Shown here in pieces: positions 23,284 to 30,958 of a stretch of DNA of 64,000 bases. Source of the DNA: an uncultured Candidatus Saccharibacteria bacterium (GTDB lineage Bacteria; Patescibacteriota; Saccharimonadia; Saccharimonadales; Saccharimonadaceae); assembly GCA_937889535.1 (NCBI GenBank), contig CALBZW010000022.1:1-64000 (forward strand), read 5' to 3'. Made by a program: the position numbers and the translations under genes. Below the pieces are notes generated by a model. That model saw only the letters and a list, made by a program, of their open reading frames with translations, was not told the DNA's origin and ran no database searches. How positions within the stretch are numbered: the first letter of the stretch is position 1; every line of letters begins with the position of its first letter.

Positions 23284-24867
23284 ATGCCGGGTGAAGGGTT
23301 GAATAATCAAAATCAAGGAACAGAAACAAATAACGCTGCGAACGAGGCTTTTAATGCTTGGGAGCAGATGGCGAATGATGTAAAACAAGAGCAACAGGAG
23401 AATGTTGAGACGTTGAGCGCTGAGGTGGTTGACGCGAATGGTCGCGTGTTGACGGCGACAAAGGCGGAGATGAGACCGTATGAGGTAGAGGATACGGTTG
23501 CTGCGGGTGTGGGCGCGACGGGAGCTGCGGAACAGGCTGCAGCGTTTAATGCGGATGCGTATCGGGCGGCAGTGGAAAGCGCTGAGGCGGCGATGCCGAA
23601 GGTGGAAACTGAGACGGTGACGGATGCGTGGGCGGATTTGGCTGGCGAGCAGAGTGCGAACGTGGAGGTGAGTGAGGCTGCGGATGCGGAGAAAGCTGTA
23701 GAACAGGTTACGGAGCAGAAGGCTGAGCAGGCGGAGACGAAGGCAGCGGGGCGCGAACAATTGGATGCTTGGCTGGAGTCGGTGAAGGGTACGCCGGAAG
23801 AGTACTGGCAGCGATTGACAGAGGAGAAGCGCGAGAAAGGTGTTGAGCTTGGCGCGATGCCGGATCTCACGAAGGTTGATAAGGCGATTCAGAATTTCTT
23901 TGAGAATGGTCTGGTCGGAGTGACTGGCAAGGCGCGAGAAGTGCGGGAAGAGATGGCGAAGAAAGCGATCTTGAATGATATTGCGAAGTTGAAAGAACGC
24001 GGCGGAGAATTGACGGATGAGGTGATGCAGAATGTGTTTCTCGGGGCGCAGCGGATGCTGGAGGAGATGTATCGGGGGAATCGTGAGCTGCGGGAAGATG
24101 CGCAGGACGAGGAGTTGTCACCAGATGAGGAGATTGCTTGGCATTTGAAGATGGATCCGCGGAAGGCGAAAATGAATGTTTTGCTGGTAATGCAGCAGCA
24201 TACGCGGAGGCCAGAGGAGGCGAGCGATGCGTATGAGGCGCGGCTTCGGAATTATGCAGAGGATACGCTGGAACATCAAGAACAGTTGAAGCGCGATCAG
24301 GAATATAATGCGGAACATCCAGATGAGGCAATGGAGTATGCGGCGCAGGTGTTGAAGAATGGGCAGAAGGATGATTTGCCGGAGTTTACGTATTTGAAGT
24401 GGGATGAAGCGAGCGAAGATGGCGCGAAGGCGGAGGTGGTGCAGGAGACTGAGCAGCCGGTGGAGCGTGAAGGACGGATTAAACGGTTGTTTGAGCGAGT
24501 ACGCGAGAAGCTTGGGTTCCGGAAGGTGGTTGATAAGGTGATGACGAAAGTCGCGGGGGCGGTCATGAGTGCGGCGGCTTGGGCTGAAGGGGTGTTGGCG
24601 GAAGATGGCGAGAGTGAAACGGTAAGCGCAGGGCAGACGCAGAGTGTGGAAGCGGTGCAGGGGAAAGCTGAGGCGAGAGAGGTGAGCCGGGAAGAATTGC
24701 TGAGGAAGCTAAATGATGCGAGAGTAGAGGCGGCGAGACGAATGGCAAAGAGTCAGGGCGATAATGCGGCGATATTGAGATTGACGGACTTGATTGTGAA
24801 GTTGAACGCGAAGATCGCTGAGGTAGAGGCTGAGAGTGAGACTGCTCCGGAAGCTTTGGCGGCGTAA
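23284..24867 (+). CDS. Large coiled-coil protein with internal hydrophobic segment
   Basis: This 527-residue, Ala/Glu-rich protein has no N-terminal signal. Residues 1-170 are low-complexity helical; 170-390 are charged helices (LDAWLESVKGTPEEYWQRLTEEK; LPEFTYLKWDEA). Near 395-440 comes RIKRLFERVREKLGFRK and then KVAGAVMSAAAWAEGVLAEDG, a weak membrane-like helix. The same order (basic amphipathic helix, then hydrophobic stretch) occurs in the 851-residue protein at 25266, so the two are distant paralogues. It may be a structural or envelope-linked protein. I recognise no named domain. Confidence 0.65.
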   Translation: MPGEGLNNQNQGTETNNAANEAFNAWEQMANDVKQEQQENVETLSAEVVDANGRVLTATKAEMRPYEVEDTVAAGVGATGAAEQAAAFNADAYRAAVESAEAAMPKVETETVTDAWADLAGEQSANVEVSEAADAEKAVEQVTEQKAEQAETKAAGREQLDAWLESVKGTPEEYWQRLTEEKREKGVELGAMPDLTKVDKAIQNFFENGLVGVTGKAREVREEMAKKAILNDIAKLKERGGELTDEVMQNVFLGAQRMLEEMYRGNRELREDAQDEELSPDEEIAWHLKMDPRKAKMNVLLVMQQHTRRPEEASDAYEARLRNYAEDTLEHQEQLKRDQEYNAEHPDEAMEYAAQVLKNGQKDDLPEFTYLKWDEASEDGAKAEVVQETEQPVEREGRIKRLFERVREKLGFRKVVDKVMTKVAGAVMSAAAWAEGVLAEDGESETVSAGQTQSVEAVQGKAEAREVSREELLRKLNDARVEAARRMAKSQGDNAAILRLTDLIVKLNAKIAEVEAESETAPEALAA

Positions 24868-24936
24868 GGTGTGGAAGTTGACATCTGATTTCGCTTATGG
24901 TAAATTAACTTAAAAGTCATGTAGAAAGGTATCAAA

Positions 24937-25263
24937 ATGCCAGAAAATAAACCAATGGAACAAATCACAAAGGGGAAAGTAATCAATACGTTCGTCAGTA
25001 AAATGATGGCGGATAAGGGCGTAGAAGATGCAGCGCTGAAAGAGCAATTAGAGGCGAAGCTTGAGGAGCAGATTGAGCAGGCGATGATTCGGATGTTGCC
25101 GGATGAGAAATTGGTAGAGTTAGAAGGCATGTTGGACCGTGAGGCGAGCGACGAAGAGATTGAGCAGTTCTTTGATGGAAGTGGAGTGAATTTTGAGCAG
25201 GTAGCGCAGCAGACAATGGCGGCATTTCGGTCGGCGTTTTTAGGTAGTGGGGCGGAGGCATAG
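24937..25263 (+). CDS. DUF5663-like protein
   Basis: The 108-residue acidic protein has VINTFVSKMMADKGVEDAALKEQLEAKLEEQIEQAMIRMLPDEKLVELEGMLDREASDEEIEQFF and a final helix. The pattern parallels the protein at 3640-3936, including the acidic helix pair and the LxDE(Q/K)LxExE core. GAAAGG precedes the ATG. It sits between two large coiled-coil proteins and is two bases from the next gene, so it is probably part of that complex or operon. Confidence 0.6.
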   Translation: MPENKPMEQITKGKVINTFVSKMMADKGVEDAALKEQLEAKLEEQIEQAMIRMLPDEKLVELEGMLDREASDEEIEQFFDGSGVNFEQVAQQTMAAFRSAFLGSGAEA

Positions 25264-25265
25264 AG

Positions 25266-27821
25266 ATGGCGAGGCGGAATAAGGGTGAAAGGGCGCCGAG
25301 CGGGGGCGGTGAGCGTGAGAAGAGCGCGGAGCGCAAGAAGGTTGAGCAGGAGCTTGGCGGGGAGGCGATGAAGCATACGCCAAGCGAGAAAGAAAAAGCG
25401 CGCGATCAGTATTACGAGCGGCAAGAGAAGAAGGCAGAACGGGCTAGCGATGAGGAATTGGCGCAGTTAGAGAAAAGGCTGCGTGAGAAGAAAGATAGGC
25501 GCAATCAACAGAAGTACTCGGAAGAGACAATCCAAAGGGCGCTCGAGGCAAAGAAAAATGGGGAAGAAGATTTTGATATTAACGCTTACGAAAAAGAGCA
25601 GCGAAAGTTGGCGCGTGAAGCGTTTGAAGAGAAGCGCAAGGCGGAGATGAAGAATATCCTTGCGGGGCGGTCACCAGAGGTGGCGGCACGTGAGATGACG
25701 CAGGATATGAAGAAGTTGGCGGGCGAGATTGAGCGAGAAAAGAGCGTATTGTACGCGGACAGAGAATTGCAGAAGAAGCGGATTGCGGAAGCAGAGGCGG
25801 ATTTGAACTCGATGCGTGAAAAGCGGGAGCGGGTTTTTGAGCAGATGTCGGAGGCGCAGCAAGAGGCGGTGCTGTATGAGCAGGATGAGACGTCGCCGGT
25901 GAGTGGGGAAGCTGAAGAGATCACTGGTGAGGCGGATGCGAACACGGCAGGGAAGATGACGAGTGCGGCGTATGATGCGGTGATAGCGAGTCTGGGTGTG
26001 CAGGACGCTGCGTTACGTGAAATGTTGGAGAAGAAGAAGGCGGAGTTGGAAGGGGCGGAAGAAGAGGCTGTCGATGAAGAAGTTGCGGAGGAGCAAGATG
26101 CGGAAGTGCAGCGCAGTCAGGAATATTGGGATAATATGGCCGCGATGGCGGCGGAAGCTGAGGCGAACCCGGGGCGCTGGATGTCGGAGGAAGAAAAAGC
26201 GGAATTGGCTGAGCAAGAACAGACCGCTGAGAAGCGCGAGGGGCTGGTGCAAAAATTGCATGAGAGGCTGAAAGCGCGAAAAGGATTTAAGCGAGTCATG
26301 GCGCGAGCGGTGGCGCGGGTCGGGATTGTATTGATGTCGACTTTGATGCTGGCTGGTTTTGCATCGCGAAGTGCGGGTGGAAGTAATGAACCGGCGACGA
26401 ATGTGGTGTATGCGGCGGAAGAGAATGCCGGTGGTGACGAAGTAACGGGTCAGGCTGAGATGCAAGCGGAGATTCAGGCGGCGCAGGCTGAGGCTGAGGC
26501 AGTAATGCAAGAGCTGGGGATCGGGCCGGAAGATTTGAAGAATAGTGGGGATATTGACTATGAAGGCGTGGACTTACTTAGCGTAGGTGAACAGATGTAT
26601 GCTGGGATGACGGAGCGTGAAGGGACGCAAGTATTGCCGAACGGGTTGATGGGGAATCTGACGGAGTACGAAACGGCGAATGCCGGTAAGGGTACGAATC
26701 ATTTCGGTGAGAGTAAAGATTTCGTATTTGACCTCAGTGAAGCGCGTAATGCTACTACGGCTCAGGAGCTCCTGAGCATCGTCCGCGATCAACCGCAGAC
26801 GATGGCAGCGTTTGTGGCGAATTATCCGCAGATTATGGAAGCGGCGGGAATTGATGCGAGCGTGATCGAGAATCAGAATGTCGAACAGCGTGCGCAGGGA
26901 GTGATGGATGCGCTGTTAGGTGAAAACGGTGGTGATTTGCAGAAGAAGTTGCTCGCGGCGAGTGGGTTGGCGCTATACAATGAGAATACGAACTTTGAGT
27001 TTTATCTTGAAAATGATACCGAGCGGACGTTCTACATGGCAAAAGAAGATGTGGCGCTGGGTGATACGATTGAGAATGTCAAACTTAGGTTGGATACGAA
27101 GAAGCGAAATAATGCGAAACAAGTACAAATTGTCATGACGTTTGCTGATGGAACGCAGGAGTCGGGTGATTTTAACTTGAACTGTGGGTTCCAGCCGAAT
27201 TTGAAAGTTGACACGCCGACGAAGCGAGAGCCGATTGTCACGGTGACGGTAATCGAAGAAGTGCCGGATGATGAGCCGGAACCGGAAATTGTGACGATTG
27301 ACGATGATGATCCAGACCCAGATCCAGACCCAGATCCCGACCCAGACCCCGACCCAGACCCAGATCCCGACCCAGATCCAGACCCAGATCCCGACCCAGA
27401 CCCAGATCCCGACCCAGATCCAGACCCAGATCCTAAACCGAAGGATGAGGATAATGAGAAAAAGGTGGTCGAAGATGGCGGTCAGACTAACCCAGTAGAT
27501 CAGACTGAGAATATTGACAATAAAACTCCGGGCGAGATAGAGACTCCGTCGAATCAAACGCCAGAGAATCAGGTCTCACAGGACGAGATTACTGGGAATA
27601 CAACGGGAACGTATGATCAGACTGAGGAAAGTACGGCAACGCCGGATGGTGGGGCTGAACAAACCGTGGTCGATAATCAAGTGGCAGACGAGACGGTGAG
27701 TAGCGAGCAGCAGGAAGTTGACCAAAATAATCAAGAGGCGGCTGATGAGGCGTACGAAAGTACGGATTTGACCGATATGACAGACGATGAGTTTAATGAA
27801 TATGTAAATAGCTTATTGTAG
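25266..27821 (+). CDS. Large membrane-anchored coiled-coil protein with Asp-Pro repeat
   Basis: The 851-residue protein has a highly charged N-terminal half (residues 1-335, Glu/Lys/Arg coiled coil), a single membrane segment near 346-366 (VARVGIVLMSTLMLAGFA) after a basic stretch, and an outer half. That half has a folded region (DYEGVDLLSVGEQMYAGM... AAFVANYPQIMEAAG), a beta-rich part (FEFYLENDTERTFYMAKEDVALGDTI), about 42 residues of Asp-Pro repeat (near 681-723), and an acidic Thr/Asn-rich tail. This topology suggests a cytoplasmic coil and an exposed stalk. No sortase motif is visible. It forms an operon with the LPTTG protein downstream. Confidence 0.7.
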   Translation: MARRNKGERAPSGGGEREKSAERKKVEQELGGEAMKHTPSEKEKARDQYYERQEKKAERASDEELAQLEKRLREKKDRRNQQKYSEETIQRALEAKKNGEEDFDINAYEKEQRKLAREAFEEKRKAEMKNILAGRSPEVAAREMTQDMKKLAGEIEREKSVLYADRELQKKRIAEAEADLNSMREKRERVFEQMSEAQQEAVLYEQDETSPVSGEAEEITGEADANTAGKMTSAAYDAVIASLGVQDAALREMLEKKKAELEGAEEEAVDEEVAEEQDAEVQRSQEYWDNMAAMAAEAEANPGRWMSEEEKAELAEQEQTAEKREGLVQKLHERLKARKGFKRVMARAVARVGIVLMSTLMLAGFASRSAGGSNEPATNVVYAAEENAGGDEVTGQAEMQAEIQAAQAEAEAVMQELGIGPEDLKNSGDIDYEGVDLLSVGEQMYAGMTEREGTQVLPNGLMGNLTEYETANAGKGTNHFGESKDFVFDLSEARNATTAQELLSIVRDQPQTMAAFVANYPQIMEAAGIDASVIENQNVEQRAQGVMDALLGENGGDLQKKLLAASGLALYNENTNFEFYLENDTERTFYMAKEDVALGDTIENVKLRLDTKKRNNAKQVQIVMTFADGTQESGDFNLNCGFQPNLKVDTPTKREPIVTVTVIEEVPDDEPEPEIVTIDDDDPDPDPDPDPDPDPDPDPDPDPDPDPDPDPDPDPDPDPDPDPKPKDEDNEKKVVEDGGQTNPVDQTENIDNKTPGEIETPSNQTPENQVSQDEITGNTTGTYDQTEESTATPDGGAEQTVVDNQVADETVSSEQQEVDQNNQEAADEAYESTDLTDMTDDEFNEYVNSLL
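27307..27434 (+). repeat. Asp-Pro (GAC/GAT CCA/CCC) hexanucleotide tandem repeat
   Basis: About 21 Asp-Pro units are encoded by alternating GAYCCN codons. Such tracts act as rigid spacers in surface proteins and can change length by slippage. A shorter, related DPDP stretch occurs in the next gene near 28526-28580. Confidence 0.9.
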
Positions 27822-27847
27822 CAATTAAAGACAAAGAGGAGCAAAAA

Positions 27848-28762
27848 ATGGTAAAACAAAAATATAAAATTGTGAGTGCGGGACTAGCGGCGTTGGCATT
27901 GTCGCCGCTGGTCTCGGGGGCGCCGGTAATGGCTTGGGGGCCAGAGCGCCCGACTTATACAAATCAGAAACCAGCTGACCATGCAACATTTAATTCAATT
28001 ACGAATAATGCGGCGGTAGGAGATGAGCGGGACTTTGTGCGGATTGAGGAGAAGAATTCGGGACGTCCATATAGCAGCGAGATTATCTTAGAGGCTGGTA
28101 AGCAGTACGAGGTTTATATTTATTATCACAATGATGCTTCAGAAACTTACAACGATGAAGCGCATGGCTATGTGGGTGTGGCGCGTGACGTGAGGTTGTC
28201 TAGCACTTTCCCGGAGTCTTTGGCGGCGAATGAACGTGCGGCGGTGACAGGGAAGATTACTTCGAGCAATGCACAGCCGGCGGCGGTCTGGGATGAAGCG
28301 TATGTGACGGCGAAAGAGGCGGTGACATTGCATTATGTGACTGGGTCGGCAAAGATTTATAATCAGTGGGGAGCGAATGGTTCGACTTTGGCGACGGCGC
28401 TGTTTTCGGCAGAGGGCGTGCCACTGGGATTGAATGAATTAAATGGTGTGATTTTAGGCTGTGATAGGTATTCGGGGCAGATTGTTTATACGATTCAGAC
28501 GAAAGCGGTAGATGAAGGTGGTGACCCGGATCCAGATCCAGAACCAACGCCTGACCCCGATCCAGAAGACCCAGATCCGGGGCCAACGAATCCAACAAAG
28601 CCGGTAGAGCCGATTATCCCAGAGGAACTACCAACGACGGGTCCAGCGGAAGTGGCGCTTGCGGTTGTGGTCGTGTTAGCGCTGGCGGCGGGTGGATTTT
28701 ACTGGTATCGCACGCATAAAGCCGTGAAAAAAGCGACGACGAAGGCGCGCGGACGGAAATAA
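27848..28762 (+). CDS. LPXTG-type surface protein
   Basis: The 304-residue exported protein has a signal peptide (MVKQKYKIVSAGLAALALSP, cleavage near PVMA-W), a beta-rich domain of about 190 residues (YEVYIYYHNDASETYND; SSTFPESLAAN), a Pro/Asp spacer, and a complete sortase sorting signal: LPTTG near 261-265, a hydrophobic helix, and a Lys/Arg tail (HKAVKKATTKARGRK). It should be anchored on the surface by a sortase not seen in this window. AGAGGAG precedes the ATG. It is the last gene of the 23.3-28.8 kb cluster. Confidence 0.82.
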   Translation: MVKQKYKIVSAGLAALALSPLVSGAPVMAWGPERPTYTNQKPADHATFNSITNNAAVGDERDFVRIEEKNSGRPYSSEIILEAGKQYEVYIYYHNDASETYNDEAHGYVGVARDVRLSSTFPESLAANERAAVTGKITSSNAQPAAVWDEAYVTAKEAVTLHYVTGSAKIYNQWGANGSTLATALFSAEGVPLGLNELNGVILGCDRYSGQIVYTIQTKAVDEGGDPDPDPEPTPDPDPEDPDPGPTNPTKPVEPIIPEELPTTGPAEVALAVVVVLALAAGGFYWYRTHKAVKKATTKARGRK

Positions 28763-28825
28763 CGGCGAAGAAGTAAAAGGAAACGCATGAGAATCCCCAG
28801 GTTAGTAATAACCCGGGGATGCCGT

Positions 28826-29788
28826 TTACAGGAGGGGGTGGGTAGTGTGCTTTTTTGGAATATGATTGCGTTCGCAAAATTTATCAAACCAAGGAAACCA
28901 CGATCCGCGGACGTCAATAATGGCGGCTCGGACGATATCCAGAATATATGGAAAACCATAATAATTGTGATAGTCGCGAACGACATGCGCCAGCCAACCA
29001 GCGGCAATTGAAGAATCGCCGTCGGTTTCGCGGATAAAATGGCGATCTTGGTCGGTGAGCGTATCGTAATGATGCTCTTTATAGAACAAATCCCCAGGTG
29101 CACCAGATTTTTCGTAGGCGATAGCAGAAAGAACGGCTTCGCTTTTGTCGACGACCTTGGCTAATTGTACAAGGTGGGAAATTTCCTCTGGGAAATCTGC
29201 AAAAGTTGGGTCCTGGAAACAAATGAAATCAGAAATTGCGGTCACTCGGAGATTAGCTGGTAGACGCGCAGAAGCAAGCGCAAATCCAGTGAGCTCGGCC
29301 TGGTTTTTCTCGGAACGATTTTGACTTCCGTCGTCGGGCCGATCGCCATATTCGTTTTCTCCCAAATCATGGTCTTTGAGCAGGTGCTCGGCACGTCGAT
29401 AAAGCTCCGGCGTTAATAAGTTGGGATAATAGGTTTCTAAGCTCCGGATTAGCTCAACGCATCCACTGGCGTGTTCGGTGTCAGATTCTTGATGGCGAGG
29501 GTTAGGTAGTGCATAGGGGTCGTAATATTCATAACAACCACAGAGGCCAAAACCACTACGTACTACAAGGTTACCGAGGCGTACACGTTCATAACGTCGC
29601 CAAATATCCAAAGAAGCTGGATGAATGCCAGTCGGGCAGTTGAGATCGTAAGACTGGTGCGCAATCGGTGTACCATTTTGCGTAATTACGATGTGCTGGG
29701 TGGTCACGGTTGAATCAACCGTGACATAGAAGTTGACTTCTATGTCACCAGTACTGGTGACAATTTTAATGCTTTGTTTTTGATCCAA
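28826..29788 (-). CDS. HD-domain hydrolase
   Basis: The 320-residue protein has an HD-type pattern: ESDTEHASGCVELIRSL, then EHLLKDHDLGENEYGDR, which gives His ... His-Asp metal ligands as in HD_3 phosphohydrolases (YfbR-like: ESVAEH...HDLPE). A later Asp is in AKVVDKSEAV. The start is TTG at 29786-29788, because AAAGGAGGTGATCC, a full complement of the 16S 3' end, lies seven bases upstream; an ATG further up would place this inside the protein. Three back-to-back palindromes lie in its first 30 codons (29703-29761). The substrate is unknown. Confidence 0.75.
   Translation of the reverse strand: MDQKQSIKIVTSTGDIEVNFYVTVDSTVTTQHIVITQNGTPIAHQSYDLNCPTGIHPASLDIWRRYERVRLGNLVVRSGFGLCGCYEYYDPYALPNPRHQESDTEHASGCVELIRSLETYYPNLLTPELYRRAEHLLKDHDLGENEYGDRPDDGSQNRSEKNQAELTGFALASARLPANLRVTAISDFICFQDPTFADFPEEISHLVQLAKVVDKSEAVLSAIAYEKSGAPGDLFYKEHHYDTLTDQDRHFIRETDGDSSIAAGWLAHVVRDYHNYYGFPYILDIVRAAIIDVRGSWFPWFDKFCERNHIPKKHTTHPLL
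29703..29761. repeat. Three consecutive overlapping palindromes within a coding region
   Basis: GTCACGGTTGA with its complement (29703-29725), GACATAGAAGT with its complement (29723-29746), and the perfect palindrome GTCACCAGTACTGGTGAC (29744-29761). The shared GTCAC/GAC ends overlap. They encode VTSTGDIEVNFYVTVDSTVTT. Confidence 0.85.
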
Positions 29789-29792
29789 AGGA

Positions 29793-29806
29793 TCACCTCC
29801 TTTTTT
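29793..29806 (-). promoter_or_regulatory. Full-length ribosome binding site of the HD gene
   Basis: On the minus strand AAAGGAGGTGATCC is complementary to the whole end of 16S rRNA. It decides in favour of the TTG start. The promoter TATAAT is at 29853-29858 on the minus strand. Confidence 0.85.
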
Positions 29807-29945
29807 GGAACCTCCTGTTTGGCTGTTAAGTTGCACCCACTACTTGATTTGTATTATAGCGGAGTTCAAGTTTTGCGCAAGGGAAGATGGACCCTCAAAA
29901 TGCTTGCGGGTGGTAAAAAATTGAGGGGTGTGGTAGGGTGGAAAA

Positions 29946-30326
29946 ATGAAAAAAGGAAAGATAGTTACAAATGATGTCAAAATGGAAATGCACGAATGGG
30001 TAACGGTAGAATTTCTCATGGATTATGGACACGATATTGAGTTGATCCGAAAATCAAATAAATATGGTGTGCATACGCCTGATATTTGCATGGATAAGTT
30101 ATTCTGGGAGATGAAAGCGCCAAAAGGTGAGGGAAAATCTTTAATGAAAAATACTTTACAAAAAGCGGTGCGACAATCGGAGAATGTGATCATAGATTTA
30201 CGTAGAGTAAAGAGGCACCAGATGAAATGTTTAGCTGAAATTAAACGAGAGTTTGATAACTCCCGTAGTATAAAGAGAATTAAGATTATTACGAAAAGCG
30301 GAAAGATGATTGAATTAAGCAGGTGA
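29946..30326 (+). CDS. Second CdiA-C-like PD-(D/E)XK nuclease
   Basis: This 126-residue basic protein is a paralogue of the protein at 459-878. It shows HEWVTVEFLMDYGHDIELI, then Asp-ICMDKLFWEMKAPKG with E-M-K, NTLQKAVRQSENVIID, and a C-terminal strand pair IKRIKIITKSGKMIEL. This is the CdiA C-terminal tRNase fold. The -10-like TAGGGT ends six bases before the ATG. No toxin delivery or immunity gene is adjacent. It is closed by a terminator at 30348. Confidence 0.65.
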   Translation: MKKGKIVTNDVKMEMHEWVTVEFLMDYGHDIELIRKSNKYGVHTPDICMDKLFWEMKAPKGEGKSLMKNTLQKAVRQSENVIIDLRRVKRHQMKCLAEIKREFDNSRSIKRIKIITKSGKMIELSR

Positions 30327-30347
30327 ATATGCTAGAATGTAATTATT

Positions 30348-30394
30348 GAGGGTGAGCCCTGCAGTGGATATATGCGGGGTGTTGCCCTCTTTTT
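30348..30394 (+). terminator. Rho-independent terminator
   Basis: GAGGG with CCCTC and CCCTGCA with TGCGGGG form a stem, followed by TTTTT. Confidence 0.7.
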
Positions 30395-30466
30395 GCGGGT
30401 ACGGAGGTTGATTTTCTGAGAGAAGTATGCTAAAATGGCGGGAGATAATAATTTTAAGGGAAAATT

Positions 30467-30775
30467 ATGAAGAAAGCAGTTGTACTCATCGGCGGGAAGC
30501 AGTATCTGGTCGAAGAGAAAGAGACCCTACGGGTGGACCTCCTCCCGGCAGGAACAAAAGAGCTCGAAGCTGGTGCTTTGCTTGTGATTGACGGCGACAA
30601 GACTACGGTTGGTATGCCAGAAGTTGCGGGAGTGAAAGTGAAAGCGAAAGTTGTCGAAGAGCTCGTAAAAGGTGAAAAGTTGCGGGTGATTCGCTACAAG
30701 TCGAAGAAACGCGTTCACAAGGAAATTGGTCATCGACAGAAGTACTCGATGATTGAGATCGAAAAAATCGGGTAA
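30467..30775 (+). CDS. rplU: Ribosomal protein bL21
   Basis: The 102-residue protein starts MKKAVVLIGGKQYLVEEKETLRVDLLP (family form A.I.TGGKQY.V..G) and has RVIRYKSKKRVHKEIGHRQKYSMIEIEKI, the L21 signature end. A -10-like TAAAAT lies upstream and TTAAGGGAA precedes the ATG. rpmA (bL27), its usual partner, is not next to it. The stop codon forms the first bases of a palindromic element. Confidence 0.92.
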   Translation: MKKAVVLIGGKQYLVEEKETLRVDLLPAGTKELEAGALLVIDGDKTTVGMPEVAGVKVKAKVVEELVKGEKLRVIRYKSKKRVHKEIGHRQKYSMIEIEKIG

Positions 30776-30878
30776 TGCTTGCTAAAATGGAGCATTTCGG
30801 TTTTTCGGAGATTTGCTCGTCGTAAGACGCGCTTCATCTCCTCAAATTCCGAACTGCTCTCATTTTAGTTACGCATTA
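30773..30878 (+). repeat. Palindromic element overlapping the rplU stop
   Basis: The borders are TAATGC and GCATTA, as in the fmt insert. CTAAAATG with CATTTTAG, TTCGG with CCGAA, and GGAGAT with ATCTCC form successive stems, and TTATTTTT follows. It can serve as the rplU terminator. The shared ends with the fmt element suggest one family. Confidence 0.65.
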
Positions 30879-30925
30879 TTTTTGTGATAGGTGACGGCGG
30901 GGTGACTTTTTGAGAAGTGTGGGGT

Positions 30926-30952
30926 TTGACGACGGATTTATTGTGCTATACT
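30926..30952 (+). promoter_or_regulatory. Promoter of the P-type ATPase gene
   Basis: TTGACG (30926) and the extended -10 TGC-TATACT (30947-30952) end six bases before the ATG at 30959. It fixes the start downstream of an upstream in-frame codon. Confidence 0.65.
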
Positions 30953-30958
30953 GAGGGC

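Noticed and set aside
27307..27434. CRISPR-like tandem repeat
   Set aside because: It is a continuous six-base codon repeat for Asp-Pro inside a gene, with no spacers.
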